Assembly: GCA_031285505.1 (NCBI GenBank)
Contig: JAITVZ010000120.1
Coordinates: forward strand, 1 to 51,954
DNA length: 51,954 nucleotides
From: Propionibacteriaceae bacterium
Lineage (GTDB): Bacteria > Actinomycetota > Actinomycetes > Propionibacteriales > Propionibacteriaceae
Direction: 5' to 3'
The notes under the pieces were generated by a model. That model searched no databases. It was not told the origin of the DNA and worked only from the letters and a program-made list of their open reading frames with translations. Positions 15,950 to 24,415 of this stretch are shown piece by piece. The first letter of the stretch is position 1; each line of letters opens with the position of its first letter. The position numbers and the translations under genes are program-made.

Positions 15950-18697
15950 ATGAAATCTCCGAGAATTAACCAGGGTTGTGTCGTGATCGCCAACGATGTC
16001 GAAACCCAGGGGGGCTCACAGGTCGCAGGCGGTAAGGAATCTGCGAGGCTGATTTGCGCCGATTGCTTTCGGCACGACACCAAGAAGCAGGTACGGGAAC
16101 CTCTGGAGTTGGCCATGATTATCCTGGCACTACCGCTAATGCTGGTGGCGATACTCATATCACCAGCGGCATCGGATCTCTGGAAAACAGGCTCGTGGCT
16201 TCAGATCAAAGATCCATGGGGCTCAATCGGTATCGTGGCAACCCTGACAGTCGCTCTGGCGGTGGCACAGGTGGGCCTGAACAAGTCTGCGGATAGGCAC
16301 TTCAGACGAGTCGTCACGGGAAAGCAAGAAGTGCGACAAGAAGAGTGGGTTCGCGGGCGCAGCCTGAGACTGTTGTCGGCCCTTGCTCTGGCTATTAGCC
16401 TCACGCTTTTCATCCCATCGGCTTTGGTCACAGCCAGTCAGGTTCTCCTCTGGATGAATTATCCAGATCGACGAAGCGTCTCTCCGGTCGTTGTCATTCT
16501 CATCAATGTGATGCTCTGGGGAGTGATCGCTTTCGGGATGGCCCAGGCGTGGCGACAGTTCCGACTGCATAGCAGCGTTGACGACTGGCTTGACGCCACC
16601 AGCCGGCAGTCACTCCAAACGAAGCTCCTGATCGATCAGGCCAAGCGGCGCCGAGCCAGCACACCCACCATCGTCTTGACGCTCGTCCTGATCCTCTGGG
16701 CTGCAGCGGGACTGGTCTTCTGCATTCTAATCAGCGGAGAGTACTGGCAAACATGGACCCTCACCTGGGCGGCCACGTTGGTGCTCTCTCTGGCCGTGCT
16801 GTACTTCGTCATCCGTCGAGGCTGGCGATATGCCCTGCGCCCAGATCGCGGCATGGCGGTCGTGGATCTGTTGGTCGCAATGCTTCCCCTCTTGTTGGGC
16901 TTCTTTCTGTGGATAGAGATACTCGCCCTCCTATGGCTGTCCTCGGCTTGGGGAACAGCGGTCGATGGCCAAAGTTGGCTGACTGAAGAGCGTGATGGTG
17001 TGGCAACGGCACTGTTCGTCGGCATCATGTTGGCGGGTGTGCTGCTCTTGCTGGTGTGGGTGATCGGCCTTCTGGGGGCGGCCCGAGTCGGCCCAGCCAG
17101 GGGTCTGGCCCAGCCGGTAGTCGATGCCTACATGAAGGTGGGCGGCAACACGCCATGGAGTCGACAAGACCGGGCTGATAAAACAGGTGGCTTGGGTCCA
17201 ATGCCACCATGTCCGCCCCGGACGATCGCAGAACATCGTTCAGGCCGTTGGGCCAGTCGAGCCTGGCTTATCGCCTGCTTCGCCTTCGGTTTCAGCAGCG
17301 GAGCGTTGTTGTTAGCGCACGAGGTAATGTCTGGGAATGGGCCCTGGTGGTGGCTTCTGGCGGCGGGTGTTGCCGCCTTGTTGCCGCCGATTTGTGCCCT
17401 CATGTCTGTCCTTGATCCTCAGCGTCCGTCGGCGGTGGTGTCGGTGGTGCCATGGCTGGCTGTTCTGATCCTGCCAGCGATTGGAATCAGCATCCTGCTG
17501 GTGAAGACACATCATCCGGTCCTGTTCGGCCTGGTCATGGTCTTGTGGTTGGCCGGCATCATTGCCTTGTGGAGGGCGTTTGGGCCACCGTGGCCAGACC
17601 GCGACAAGAAGCATAAGTCATCATCAATGATCGGATTCCACCTGGCAACCATCGCACGCCTGGCGCGATCCGCAGCCGATCCCGATGCCCCTGCGTCTAG
17701 ACAACGGCGGACGTGCAAGGAACCCGCATGCCGCAATTACAGCGGTGTCGACCTGTTCCGGTCGGACAACTCAGCCGTCATCATCCACGTACCACACGCC
17801 GGTCTGGCTTGGCCGAATGATGGCCTGCCCAGACCCCGCCGGCGAATCCTGGAGACGGAAAGGAGGCTGATGGCCGATCTGGCCGTGGACCGCATCGCTG
17901 ACCGGGCCAATCAGCTCCTCGCTATTGGCAGCCACCCACAAGCCAACCGTTTCGCCAACCCCTGGTCCCGCTTGGCGATGGATCCAGAGCGGTTCGATGA
18001 CGACACTGAAGAGATGAACAAAGTTGGTATGGGTGTCATCTATACCCATACTCACGATGGCAAGCCGCTTTATGACAAAGACCTGAACCCTGCCCAAATC
18101 GAATTACGCAAACATTATTGGTATCACCCTTACGGCCAGGCCTTCGCCGCTCTGACGAACGAGGTTCTAAACAAGCATGACCGATGCCTGATCATTGATC
18201 TGCATTCCTACTCGACCAAGCCCCTGCCTTGTGAACAACATGCGGATCACGATCGGCCAGAGGTGTGCCTCGGCTACGAGCCCTGCCATGACCCCGGTGT
18301 CGACTGGATTGAGCCGATCTGGAGAGAGGCAGGCTTCGAGACCGCCCTCAATGAACCATACTCAGGCTCGTACGTGCCCACGGGCTTATGGCAAGAGGAT
18401 GCCCGGGTGTCATCGCTGATGGTGGAGGTCCGCAAGGACGCCTACTTGAAGGGTGATGCGACGACGGCGACCGTCGTGCCAGACCGGGTCGAAGCGATCG
18501 CCCAGGTGATCGCTGAAGTGATCCGGCGCTGGTCACGGCTCGACCCGATCGCCCATCCTCGAACCGCAGCACCAACCGCCATGAGTGCCGAAGCGGCCGT
18601 GGCCGGGTGCCGAACCCTGTTGAGCCGACTCGCCTGTCGGATGCGAGGCAAGAATAGGATCCCGCGGGTTGACAGCGCCGACCAGCTCGCGTCATGA
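15950..18697 (+). CDS. Polytopic membrane protein fused to an N-formylglutamate amidohydrolase-like domain
   Basis: About 915 residues from ATG 15950, which has AGAAGGGGG seven bases upstream; earlier in-frame ATGs at 15848 and 15926 lack a site. Residues 50-545 hold roughly twelve hydrophobic spans, preceded by a Cys pair (ICADCFRHD). Residues about 608-860 resemble N-formylglutamate amidohydrolase: IIHVPHAGL (612-620), SRLAMDPERFDDD, HYWYHPYGQAF (722-732), LIIDLHSYS (747-755) and MVEVRKD near the end. The His and Glu/Asp residues of these blocks are the expected zinc ligands and catalytic groups. The family normally consists of soluble enzymes of about 270 residues, so fusion to such a membrane part is unusual. 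The domain probably faces the cytoplasm, since it has no other export signal. Substrate unknown. Confidence 0.7.
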   Translation: MKSPRINQGCVVIANDVETQGGSQVAGGKESARLICADCFRHDTKKQVREPLELAMIILALPLMLVAILISPAASDLWKTGSWLQIKDPWGSIGIVATLTVALAVAQVGLNKSADRHFRRVVTGKQEVRQEEWVRGRSLRLLSALALAISLTLFIPSALVTASQVLLWMNYPDRRSVSPVVVILINVMLWGVIAFGMAQAWRQFRLHSSVDDWLDATSRQSLQTKLLIDQAKRRRASTPTIVLTLVLILWAAAGLVFCILISGEYWQTWTLTWAATLVLSLAVLYFVIRRGWRYALRPDRGMAVVDLLVAMLPLLLGFFLWIEILALLWLSSAWGTAVDGQSWLTEERDGVATALFVGIMLAGVLLLLVWVIGLLGAARVGPARGLAQPVVDAYMKVGGNTPWSRQDRADKTGGLGPMPPCPPRTIAEHRSGRWASRAWLIACFAFGFSSGALLLAHEVMSGNGPWWWLLAAGVAALLPPICALMSVLDPQRPSAVVSVVPWLAVLILPAIGISILLVKTHHPVLFGLVMVLWLAGIIALWRAFGPPWPDRDKKHKSSSMIGFHLATIARLARSAADPDAPASRQRRTCKEPACRNYSGVDLFRSDNSAVIIHVPHAGLAWPNDGLPRPRRRILETERRLMADLAVDRIADRANQLLAIGSHPQANRFANPWSRLAMDPERFDDDTEEMNKVGMGVIYTHTHDGKPLYDKDLNPAQIELRKHYWYHPYGQAFAALTNEVLNKHDRCLIIDLHSYSTKPLPCEQHADHDRPEVCLGYEPCHDPGVDWIEPIWREAGFETALNEPYSGSYVPTGLWQEDARVSSLMVEVRKDAYLKGDATTATVVPDRVEAIAQVIAEVIRRWSRLDPIAHPRTAAPTAMSAEAAVAGCRTLLSRLACRMRGKNRIPRVDSADQLAS

Positions 18698-18761
18698 CCG
18701 GCCCGTGGTGAAATAGCCTTCAATAGTCCAACCAGGCGTATCAACAGTGGCAAGCACCCAG

Positions 18762-19082
18762 TTAACTAATGTATTGCTTGAGCTGCTCGTAGAACCCTTC
18801 GTGCGTCCCGGCCAAGAGAATCGGGACAATCTTGTCTTCGTCAACAATTAGGTAGGCGACTCGATAGGTAGTTTTCTGGTAGCGGAAACCCATGGTCCAC
18901 ACGCCAGTCAAATCAGCGTTCTTGCGGTCGCCTGAATAGGGGTCAGCAGCAATCACGTCGTAGATGAGGTCAGCGAACCTCTGCTTCAACACACGGTCTT
19001 GGAGTTTCTTGAGGTAGCGCAGAACGGGCCTCGATGGGACAACTTGGTAGATGCTGCCTGCGGCGTCACTGGATAGCGGCAT
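18762..19082 (-). CDS. RelE/ParE-family toxin
   Basis: A 106-residue protein with the RelE fold pattern: a helical N-terminus (RPVLRYLKKLQDRVLKQRFADLIYDVIAADP), then DLTGVWTMGFRYQKTTYRVAYLIVDEDKIVPILLAGTHEGFYEQLKQY. The basic and aromatic residues in the strands and the GTHEGFY C-terminus fit this family of mRNA-cleaving or gyrase-directed toxins; the target is not decided. ATG 19082, with GAGG eight bases upstream, overlaps the antitoxin end by 17 bases. A GTG twelve bases earlier is an alternative. Confidence 0.75.
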   Translation of the reverse strand: MPLSSDAAGSIYQVVPSRPVLRYLKKLQDRVLKQRFADLIYDVIAADPYSGDRKNADLTGVWTMGFRYQKTTYRVAYLIVDEDKIVPILLAGTHEGFYEQLKQYIS

Positions 19083-19386
19083 CGAATGCCTCACGGCTCA
19101 TCGGTGCATTGGCCAGAGTCTCGGTGACCAGGCGGGTCAGAGCGGCGGGAAGCTTGGCTTTGGTTGCCTCAAACTCATCGACCAGTCGCGAACCGGTCAG
19201 GCCTTGGTCAACCAGGTTGCGAAGAATCGCAGTGTCAATGTCCTGTGGCTCAGCTGGTTCCTGAAAGCGATAAAAGATGCCGTCATCCCTCAACTCAGGC
19301 CGAGTCTTGACGCCGACCGGAATACCAAAGTCCTTGGGGACCGTCAGTGTGAGAGAGTTTCCCTGTTTGCGCACTGCCGTGAGCAT
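19066..19386 (-). CDS. AbrB/MazE-like antitoxin of the RelE-type pair
   Basis: A 106-residue protein whose first 30 residues form an AbrB/SpoVT swapped-hairpin DNA-binding domain (VRKQGNSLTLTVPKDFGIPVG). The acidic helical C-terminus (DIDTAILRNLVDQGLTGSRLVDEFEA) should wrap the toxin. The start has GGAGG five bases upstream. It lies first and overlaps the toxin, the usual order for tight coupling. AbrB-type antitoxins usually repress their own promoter. Confidence 0.75.
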   Translation of the reverse strand: MLTAVRKQGNSLTLTVPKDFGIPVGVKTRPELRDDGIFYRFQEPAEPQDIDTAILRNLVDQGLTGSRLVDEFEATKAKLPAALTRLVTETLANAPMSREAFDAAIQ

Positions 19387-19409
19387 GATGCCTCCAACCG
19401 ATCAAGTAA

Positions 19410-19420
19410 TTACAGTGTAA
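19410..19420. promoter_or_regulatory. Candidate operator of the toxin-antitoxin pair
   Basis: TTACAGTGTAA has perfect 5-base arms around one base and lies 24 bases before the antitoxin start. On the minus strand it contains a -10-like TACACT. This would suit autorepression by the antitoxin. Confidence 0.45.
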
Positions 19421-19511
19421 GTGAATTCCGGAAGCGTTGCAAGGTCAACACCACCTCCCGAATCCAGTGCTTCTGGGATCGCCGGCAGATTGCGTCAATG
19501 CAGTGCCATGT

Positions 19512-19553
19512 AGTGCGTGCGCGATCTGCCAGGCATCACGTGCGCGATCTGCC
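19512..19553. repeat. Tandem repeat, 23-bp period (copy B)
   Basis: AGTGCGTGCGCGATCTGCC (19512-19530) and ATCACGTGCGCGATCTGCC (19535-19553) share GTGCGCGATCTGCC with both units of the pair at 15055-15096, with the same 23-bp period. CATGTAG precedes a unit in both places. GGCAGATTGCG at 19483-19493 is a further inverted partial copy. The gap 19387-19818 otherwise contains only the antitoxin operator and the ilvD promoter region. Confidence 0.75.
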
Positions 19554-19785
19554 GCTACTATTTCATCTCAATGGAGCCGTACCAGTATTGCCCACCGATA
19601 CCTTGTTGCTCCATAATGCTCCGGCCATAACTCAAAGATCTTGACTGGCCAAACCCCGGACCAAGGAACTCAACCATCTAGCGTGCTGCACCGGAGATTG
19701 GTTGTGGGCAGGGGTGGGCCCAGCAAGGAATTTCCGGCGCGGGACAATAGCCTGGTCACAGCCGCTGATCGCTCCCCCTCCCCAC

Positions 19786-19791
19786 TAAACT
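19786..19791 (+). promoter_or_regulatory. -10-like element for ilvD
   Basis: TAAACT lies 27 bases before ATG 19819, leaving room for a short leader that carries the GAAGGAG ribosome site. No clear -35 is visible. Confidence 0.35.
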
Positions 19792-19818
19792 GAACCCACC
19801 CCACCTGAAGGAGCCATC

Positions 19819-21669
19819 ATGCCCCAACTGCGTTCTCGCACCACCACTCACGGTCGCCTGATGGCCGGCGCCCGTGCCCTTTGGCGGGCCACCGGTATGG
19901 AGGAGTCCGATTTCGGCAAGCCGATCATCGCCGTTGCCAACTCCTTCACCCAATTCGTGCCCGGGCACGTCCACTTGAAGGACATCGGCCAGCTGGTCTG
20001 CCAATCGATCGCCGAAGCCGGTGGGGTCGGTCGTGAGTTCAACACCATCGCCATTGACGACGGCATCGCCATGGGGCACGCTGGCATGCTCTATTCGTTG
20101 CCCAGCCGCGAATTGATCGCTGACTCGGTCGAATACATGGTCAATGCCCACGCCGCCGACGCCCTGGTCTGCATCTCCAACTGCGACAAAATCACACCAG
20201 GGATGCTCTTGGCCGCCTTGCGCTTGAACATTCCAACAGTCTTCGTCTCTGGTGGGCCGATGGAGTCAGGACGGGCAGTACTCACCGATGGCGACGACGA
20301 AACCTCACTCGACCTAATCGACGCCATGATCGACGCGGTTGATGACCATTTCTCAGACGAGCAAATCGAGCGGATCGAGCGGGCTGCTTGCCCGACCTGT
20401 GGCTCGTGCTCGGGCATGTTCACCGCCAACTCAATGAACTGCCTGGTTGAGGCGCTCGGCCTCGGGTTGCCGGGCAACGGCTCAACCCTGGCCACCTCCG
20501 ACCGCCGCCGCGACCTGTTCGTCGCCGCCGGTGATCTGATTGTCGATCTCTGCCGCCGCTGGTATGCCCAGGACGACGCCTCGGTGTTGCCGAAATCCAT
20601 CGCCAGTCGCGAGGCCTTCCTCAATGCCATGACCATGGACGTGGCCATGGGTGGCTCGACCAACACCGTGCTCCACCTGCTGGCCGCTGCCCAGGAGGCC
20701 GGCGTGGACTTCGATCTGAACGACATCGACCAGTTGTCACGGCAGACCCCCTGCCTGGCCAAGGTGGCGCCCAATTCGCACCGCTATTACATGGAGGATG
20801 TCCACCGCGCTGGCGGCATTCCGGCGATTCTCGGTGAGCTGGATCGTGGTGGGCTGTTGCAGCGCCAAGTTCATGCCGTACACTCGCCGGATCTGGATAG
20901 CTGGCTGGCCGCTTGGGACATCCGTGACCATAGGGCCAGCCGCCCACTGCGCCCCGAAGCCAGAGAGCTGTTCGCCGCCGCCCCCGGCCGCCGCCGCACC
21001 ACCGAGCCTTTTTCATCGACCGCTCGTTGGAAGAGCCTCGACACTGACGCCGTGGATGGCTGCATCCGCGATATTGCCCATGCCTACACTGCTGACGGCG
21101 GCCTGGCCATTCTCCGCGGCAACATCGCCCCCGATGGCTGTGTCGTCAAAACCGCTGGCGTGCCTGCCGAGCAGTGGGAGTTCTCCGGCCCGGCCAAGGT
21201 GTCAGAATCACAGGAGGCTGCCGTCGAAGCCATCCTCGGCGGGCGCATCCAGCCGGGCGATGTGGTCATCGTCCGCTACGAAGGGCCACAAGGTGGCCCG
21301 GGCATGCAGGAGATGCTCTATCCGACCAGCTATTTGAAAGGCGTCGGGCTTGGGCCGCAGTGCGCCCTGATCACCGATGGTCGCTTCTCCGGCGGATCAT
21401 CCGGCCTGTCGATCGGCCACGTCTCGCCGGAAGCGGCTGAAGGCGGCCCGATCGGCCTGGTGCGCGACGGCGACATCGTCAGCATTTCGATCCCCAAGCG
21501 GTCAATCACCCTGGAGGTCGACGACACCGAATTGGCCAAGCGTCGGGTCGAGCAGGACGAAGCCGGTTGGGCGCCACGCCAGCGGACTCGACCGATCAGC
21601 AACGCCTTGAAGATCTATGCCTCCTTGGCTCAATCAGCTGACAAAGGTGGGGCGCGGCGGTCGCTGTGA
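19819..21669 (+). CDS. ilvD: Dihydroxy-acid dehydratase
   Basis: A 616-residue protein that closely follows the IlvD family from end to end: [45 protein letters not shown] with Cys122, and [19 protein letters not shown] (191-209), whose cysteines with Cys122 hold the iron-sulfur cluster. The C-terminal block [20 protein letters not shown] is also present. It converts dihydroxy-acids to 2-oxo acids in valine, leucine and isoleucine synthesis. The start is supported by GAAGGAG six bases upstream. It has no other branched-chain gene beside it. Confidence 0.98.
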   Translation: MPQLRSRTTTHGRLMAGARALWRATGMEESDFGKPIIAVANSFTQFVPGHVHLKDIGQLVCQSIAEAGGVGREFNTIAIDDGIAMGHAGMLYSLPSRELIADSVEYMVNAHAADALVCISNCDKITPGMLLAALRLNIPTVFVSGGPMESGRAVLTDGDDETSLDLIDAMIDAVDDHFSDEQIERIERAACPTCGSCSGMFTANSMNCLVEALGLGLPGNGSTLATSDRRRDLFVAAGDLIVDLCRRWYAQDDASVLPKSIASREAFLNAMTMDVAMGGSTNTVLHLLAAAQEAGVDFDLNDIDQLSRQTPCLAKVAPNSHRYYMEDVHRAGGIPAILGELDRGGLLQRQVHAVHSPDLDSWLAAWDIRDHRASRPLRPEARELFAAAPGRRRTTEPFSSTARWKSLDTDAVDGCIRDIAHAYTADGGLAILRGNIAPDGCVVKTAGVPAEQWEFSGPAKVSESQEAAVEAILGGRIQPGDVVIVRYEGPQGGPGMQEMLYPTSYLKGVGLGPQCALITDGRFSGGSSGLSIGHVSPEAAEGGPIGLVRDGDIVSISIPKRSITLEVDDTELAKRRVEQDEAGWAPRQRTRPISNALKIYASLAQSADKGGARRSL

Positions 21670-21729
21670 GGGCGGCCAGGCAGTCGTTGGAGTGTGTTGC
21701 TCTGTCATGACACAGGCAAGGAGGGGCGC

Positions 21730-21957
21730 ATGAGCACCACATTCACCATGAGGCTTGGCGAGGGACAGAAAACGCTTATCTCGCAGTACGCCGCCATCCA
21801 TGGCCAAAGCATGGCTGAGTTCGTGCTCAACTCCGCACTAGATGTCATCGAGGACGCCACTGACATCCGCGATTGGAAAGCCGCCAAAGAGGCATTCGAC
21901 AAGAATCCCGTGACTCACAGCAACGCCGGCATTATGCGTGAGTTTGGGGTCCAATAA
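21730..21957 (+). CDS. RelB-like antitoxin (DUF6290 type)
   Basis: A 75-residue protein beginning MSTTFTMRLGEGQKTLISQYA, a ribbon-helix-helix start typical of RelB/DUF6290 antitoxins, with a helical acidic middle (SALDVIEDATDIRDWKAAKEAF) expected to bind the toxin. AGGAGGGGCGC directly before ATG 21730 decides the start. The toxin-like frame follows at once, out of frame, with its expected start overlapping this stop codon. Confidence 0.75.
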   Translation: MSTTFTMRLGEGQKTLISQYAAIHGQSMAEFVLNSALDVIEDATDIRDWKAAKEAFDKNPVTHSNAGIMREFGVQ

Positions 21958-21965
21958 GCTGGGAG

Positions 21966-22214
21966 TTGGTCTACTCCGATCAGGCCCGCAAACAATTGAA
22001 GAAACTCGATGCTCTGGTGAGAAATATCATCCTGTCGTGGATGAACAAGCACATCGCCGGATGCGATAATCCTCGAGCCCACGGTAAGGGGTTGACTGCC
22101 AATCGCTCTAATCAGTGGCGTTACCGCATCGGAAATTACCGCCTGCTCTGTGATATTCAAGACGATCGCCTGGTGGTGCTTGCCTTAAACGTCAAGCACC
22201 GAAGCCAGGTTTAG
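21966..22214 (+). CDS. RelE-family toxin with a missing canonical start
   Basis: An 82-residue RelE-like protein from TTG 21966 (VYSDQARKQLKKLDALVRNIIL ... HGKGLTANRSNQWRYRIGNYRLLCDIQDD). The basic strand residues RYRIGNYRLLC are those of the RelE ribonuclease family. The frame continues upstream as SWELVYSDQA, the usual RelE N-terminus, but the codon where ATG is expected is ATA (21954-21956), overlapping the antitoxin TAA. A single G-to-A change in an ancestral ATGA overlap explains both. The toxin may be silenced, or be translated weakly from ATA or TTG. Confidence 0.7.
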   Translation: MVYSDQARKQLKKLDALVRNIILSWMNKHIAGCDNPRAHGKGLTANRSNQWRYRIGNYRLLCDIQDDRLVVLALNVKHRSQV

Positions 22215-22261
22215 CCGAAGCAGCCGCGCTTGGGCAGTGCCCGAACAGCGCCTGGCGCCGA

Positions 22262-22993
22262 CTACGACTTGAGATGAGCGATCAGGATCAGGTTGTCATC
22301 AGCGTTGCCGCCCTTGGGGTTGAGCACGCAGGTGATGATGATCAGTCGCCCAGGATCATCGGTCCACAACGACGCTTCGTTGGGGATGTCCCCCTTGAGC
22401 ATCTGCATCGACGACTCGTAGACATACTCAACACCGTTGAGCTTGATCGTGTCGCCGACGGTCAAGGTGACGTTGCCGTGATCCTGCAGCTTGTTGCCGG
22501 GGGCAGTGCCACCTTGAATGGCGTGGGTCACCGCATAAACAGTGCCATCAGCGGCATGGGCCAAGTCGACGCCACGGTTGCGAATGACGAAAGCGTTGGT
22601 GAAGTTCGGCGGGTTCATCACGCCATTGACCTCGTTGATCGAACCGAGGGGCACATCCAGGTTGATCGACGGAATGACGAAACCATCGCCACCGTCGTCT
22701 GCCACCATGGCCGCCTCCTGCAAGAAGGCAGAGTTGGTGGCGATCGGATCCTCCGGCAAAACCGCCTTGCCCTCCATGTCCTTGAAAGAGCCAGCCGGCG
22801 GCGCTCCGATGGAGCCACCCATGAAGTAATAGACACCCATGCCGATTCCGGCGACGATCAGGACGATTGCCACGATCAACGGGATGATTGACCGCTTGCG
22901 CGGCGGCTCCTGCGTTTCCGTTGCTTGTGAACTAGTATTGTCATCGGACTCGGGGTAGGCGATGAAAGCTTGATCATCATCTTGGCTTGACAT
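22262..22993 (-). CDS. Sortase-family transpeptidase
   Basis: A 243-residue protein with an N-terminal cytoplasmic tail, one membrane span (IIPLIVAIVLIVAGIGMGVYY) and a sortase barrel. His157 (VYAVTHAIQGG) and Cys222 (IIITCVLNP) are the expected catalytic pair. After the cysteine the sequence KGGNADDNLILIAHL contains no arginine, whereas most sortases have one here. ATG 22993 follows GAGGAGGAC; a -10-like TAGACT lies 35 bases upstream. It could anchor the esterase at 5218, whose tail carries KADTGG, but this pairing is only an inference. Confidence 0.8.
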   Translation of the reverse strand: MSSQDDDQAFIAYPESDDNTSSQATETQEPPRKRSIIPLIVAIVLIVAGIGMGVYYFMGGSIGAPPAGSFKDMEGKAVLPEDPIATNSAFLQEAAMVADDGGDGFVIPSINLDVPLGSINEVNGVMNPPNFTNAFVIRNRGVDLAHAADGTVYAVTHAIQGGTAPGNKLQDHGNVTLTVGDTIKLNGVEYVYESSMQMLKGDIPNEASLWTDDPGRLIIITCVLNPKGGNADDNLILIAHLKS

Positions 22994-23089
22994 TGTCCTC
23001 CTCAATTCATGCCAGAGATTGAGTGATCAGTCTAGCACCGGGTATAAAAGATAGCTATTTAGAGGCAGTGGGCCAGCTCCCAGCCTCGT

Positions 23090-23911
23090 TCACTGGCTTG
23101 CCGGCAGCAGTTGGCCGATGTGCTCCAAGCGGCGCACGCCAGTGTGTTGCGGCCCAAGGTCGCCAACCGAAGTCTCGCCGGTGAACACCACCGCCGCCTC
23201 CAAGCCGGCGCTCAAGGCCATTGCGATGTCGGTGCTGAGCCGATCGCCGGTCATGATGACGTCGCCCGGAGCCACATTGAGGCCATTGAGACCGGCCTCA
23301 GCCATCAAAGCCGATGGCTTGCCCATCGTTGCCAGGCAGCTGACACCAGTGCAAGCCTCAATCGCCGCGGTGATAGCGGCGGCGTCCGGCTGGCCGCGAC
23401 CACCGGGGAAGGGGCAATAGCGGTCGGGGTTGGTTGAGATGAGAATGGCTCGCCGCTCCCGCCACAAGGCATCAAAGGCCACCTGGAGTTTCGCGTAGGT
23501 GAAGCCCCGGTCGTAAGAGGCGATGACGATGTCAATGGCTGATGGGTCATCACTCAGGGTGAAACCGGCGGCTTCCAGTGAATCGATCAGCGGTTGCTCC
23601 CCAATCGGATAGAGCGTCGCTGCCCGATGGTAGCGCTGCAACCACCAGATTGTCGTGGTCAACGAGGTGACGATATCTTCAGTCGGCGTCGCGATGCCCA
23701 AGGCGGTCAGCTTGGCGGCATACTGCTGCGGTGTCTTGGTCGGATTGTTCGACAGAAAACGGACCGTCTTGCCAGCGGCGCGAATGGCAGCGATGGTCAC
23801 AGCGGCGCCCGGGAGCAGCTCATCGCCTAGATAGATGGTGCCGTCGAGGTCGAACAGGTAGACCTCGTACCAGCGTTCAACTGGCTGATCCAGCACCGCA
23901 CGATCCGTCAT
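23090..23911 (-). CDS. HAD-superfamily phosphatase, NagD/AraL type
   Basis: A 273-residue HAD-IIA hydrolase. Motif I is FDLDGTIYLGDE near residue 20, motif II LSNNPTKTPQQYA, motif III in MGKPSALM (Lys), motif IV GDRLSTDIAMA. The C2A cap lies between motifs II and III. This branch dephosphorylates sugar phosphates, 2-phosphoglycolate or p-nitrophenyl-phosphate-like substrates. ATG 23911 has GAAGGGGG upstream; an adjacent TTG is less likely. It follows erpA by 76 bases in the same direction. Confidence 0.88.
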   Translation of the reverse strand: MTDRAVLDQPVERWYEVYLFDLDGTIYLGDELLPGAAVTIAAIRAAGKTVRFLSNNPTKTPQQYAAKLTALGIATPTEDIVTSLTTTIWWLQRYHRAATLYPIGEQPLIDSLEAAGFTLSDDPSAIDIVIASYDRGFTYAKLQVAFDALWRERRAILISTNPDRYCPFPGGRGQPDAAAITAAIEACTGVSCLATMGKPSALMAEAGLNGLNVAPGDVIMTGDRLSTDIAMALSAGLEAAVVFTGETSVGDLGPQHTGVRRLEHIGQLLPASQ

Positions 23912-23987
23912 CAATCCCCCTTCTGTTCAAAGTCGCCCAGGCACCCCGGAAGCCCGCTTGCCCGGTAGGTTCTGGCGACGCTTCGAC

Positions 23988-24326
23988 TCAGTTGAAGGAA
24001 TCGCCGCAGGAACAGGTGCCGACGGCGTTCGGGTTGTCGATGGTGAAACCCTGCTTGGAGATGGTGTCCGAGAAGTCGATGGTCACCCCCATCAGGTAAG
24101 GAGCGCTCTTGTCATCGACAACGACCTCGAAACCATCGAAGCTGGTGGCGACGTCACCGTCGAAGCGTTGATCATCGAAAAAGAGCTGATAGCGCAATCC
24201 GGCACAGCCTCCCGGCTGGACCGCCACCCGTAAAGCCAGTCCCGGCTGCTCGGCGCTCAACAAGGCAGCCACTTTGGTCTCGGCAGCCGGAGTCAGATTG
24301 ATGGCAGTAGCGACGGTTGTGCTCAT
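23988..24326 (-). CDS. erpA: Iron-sulfur cluster insertion protein (A-type carrier)
   Basis: A 112-residue A-type carrier (IscA/ErpA/HesB family) with all three cluster cysteines: one in PGGCAGLRY and two in the C-terminal TCSCGDSF. The body (LALRVAVQPGGCAGLRYQL, FEVVVDDKSAPYLMGVTIDF) matches the family and its length. Such proteins hand [2Fe-2S] or [4Fe-4S] clusters to target enzymes, IlvD being one likely client nearby. A leaderless-type promoter precedes the ATG. The symbol follows usual actinobacterial annotation. Confidence 0.93.
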   Translation of the reverse strand: MSTTVATAINLTPAAETKVAALLSAEQPGLALRVAVQPGGCAGLRYQLFFDDQRFDGDVATSFDGFEVVVDDKSAPYLMGVTIDFSDTISKQGFTIDNPNAVGTCSCGDSFN

Positions 24327-24332
24327 GGAGCC

Positions 24333-24338
24333 AGTTTA
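24333..24338 (-). promoter_or_regulatory. -10-like element of the erpA leaderless promoter
   Basis: On the minus strand TAAACT (24338-24333) is followed by six bases and the erpA ATG (24326), with no ribosome site. Confidence 0.5.
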
Positions 24339-24415
24339 GCCCGCCAGCCAACCAGTCGCGCTCGCAGGTTGAGCCAGATTAAGTAGACAAATCGACATTA
24401 CTGACATTTGACCGC

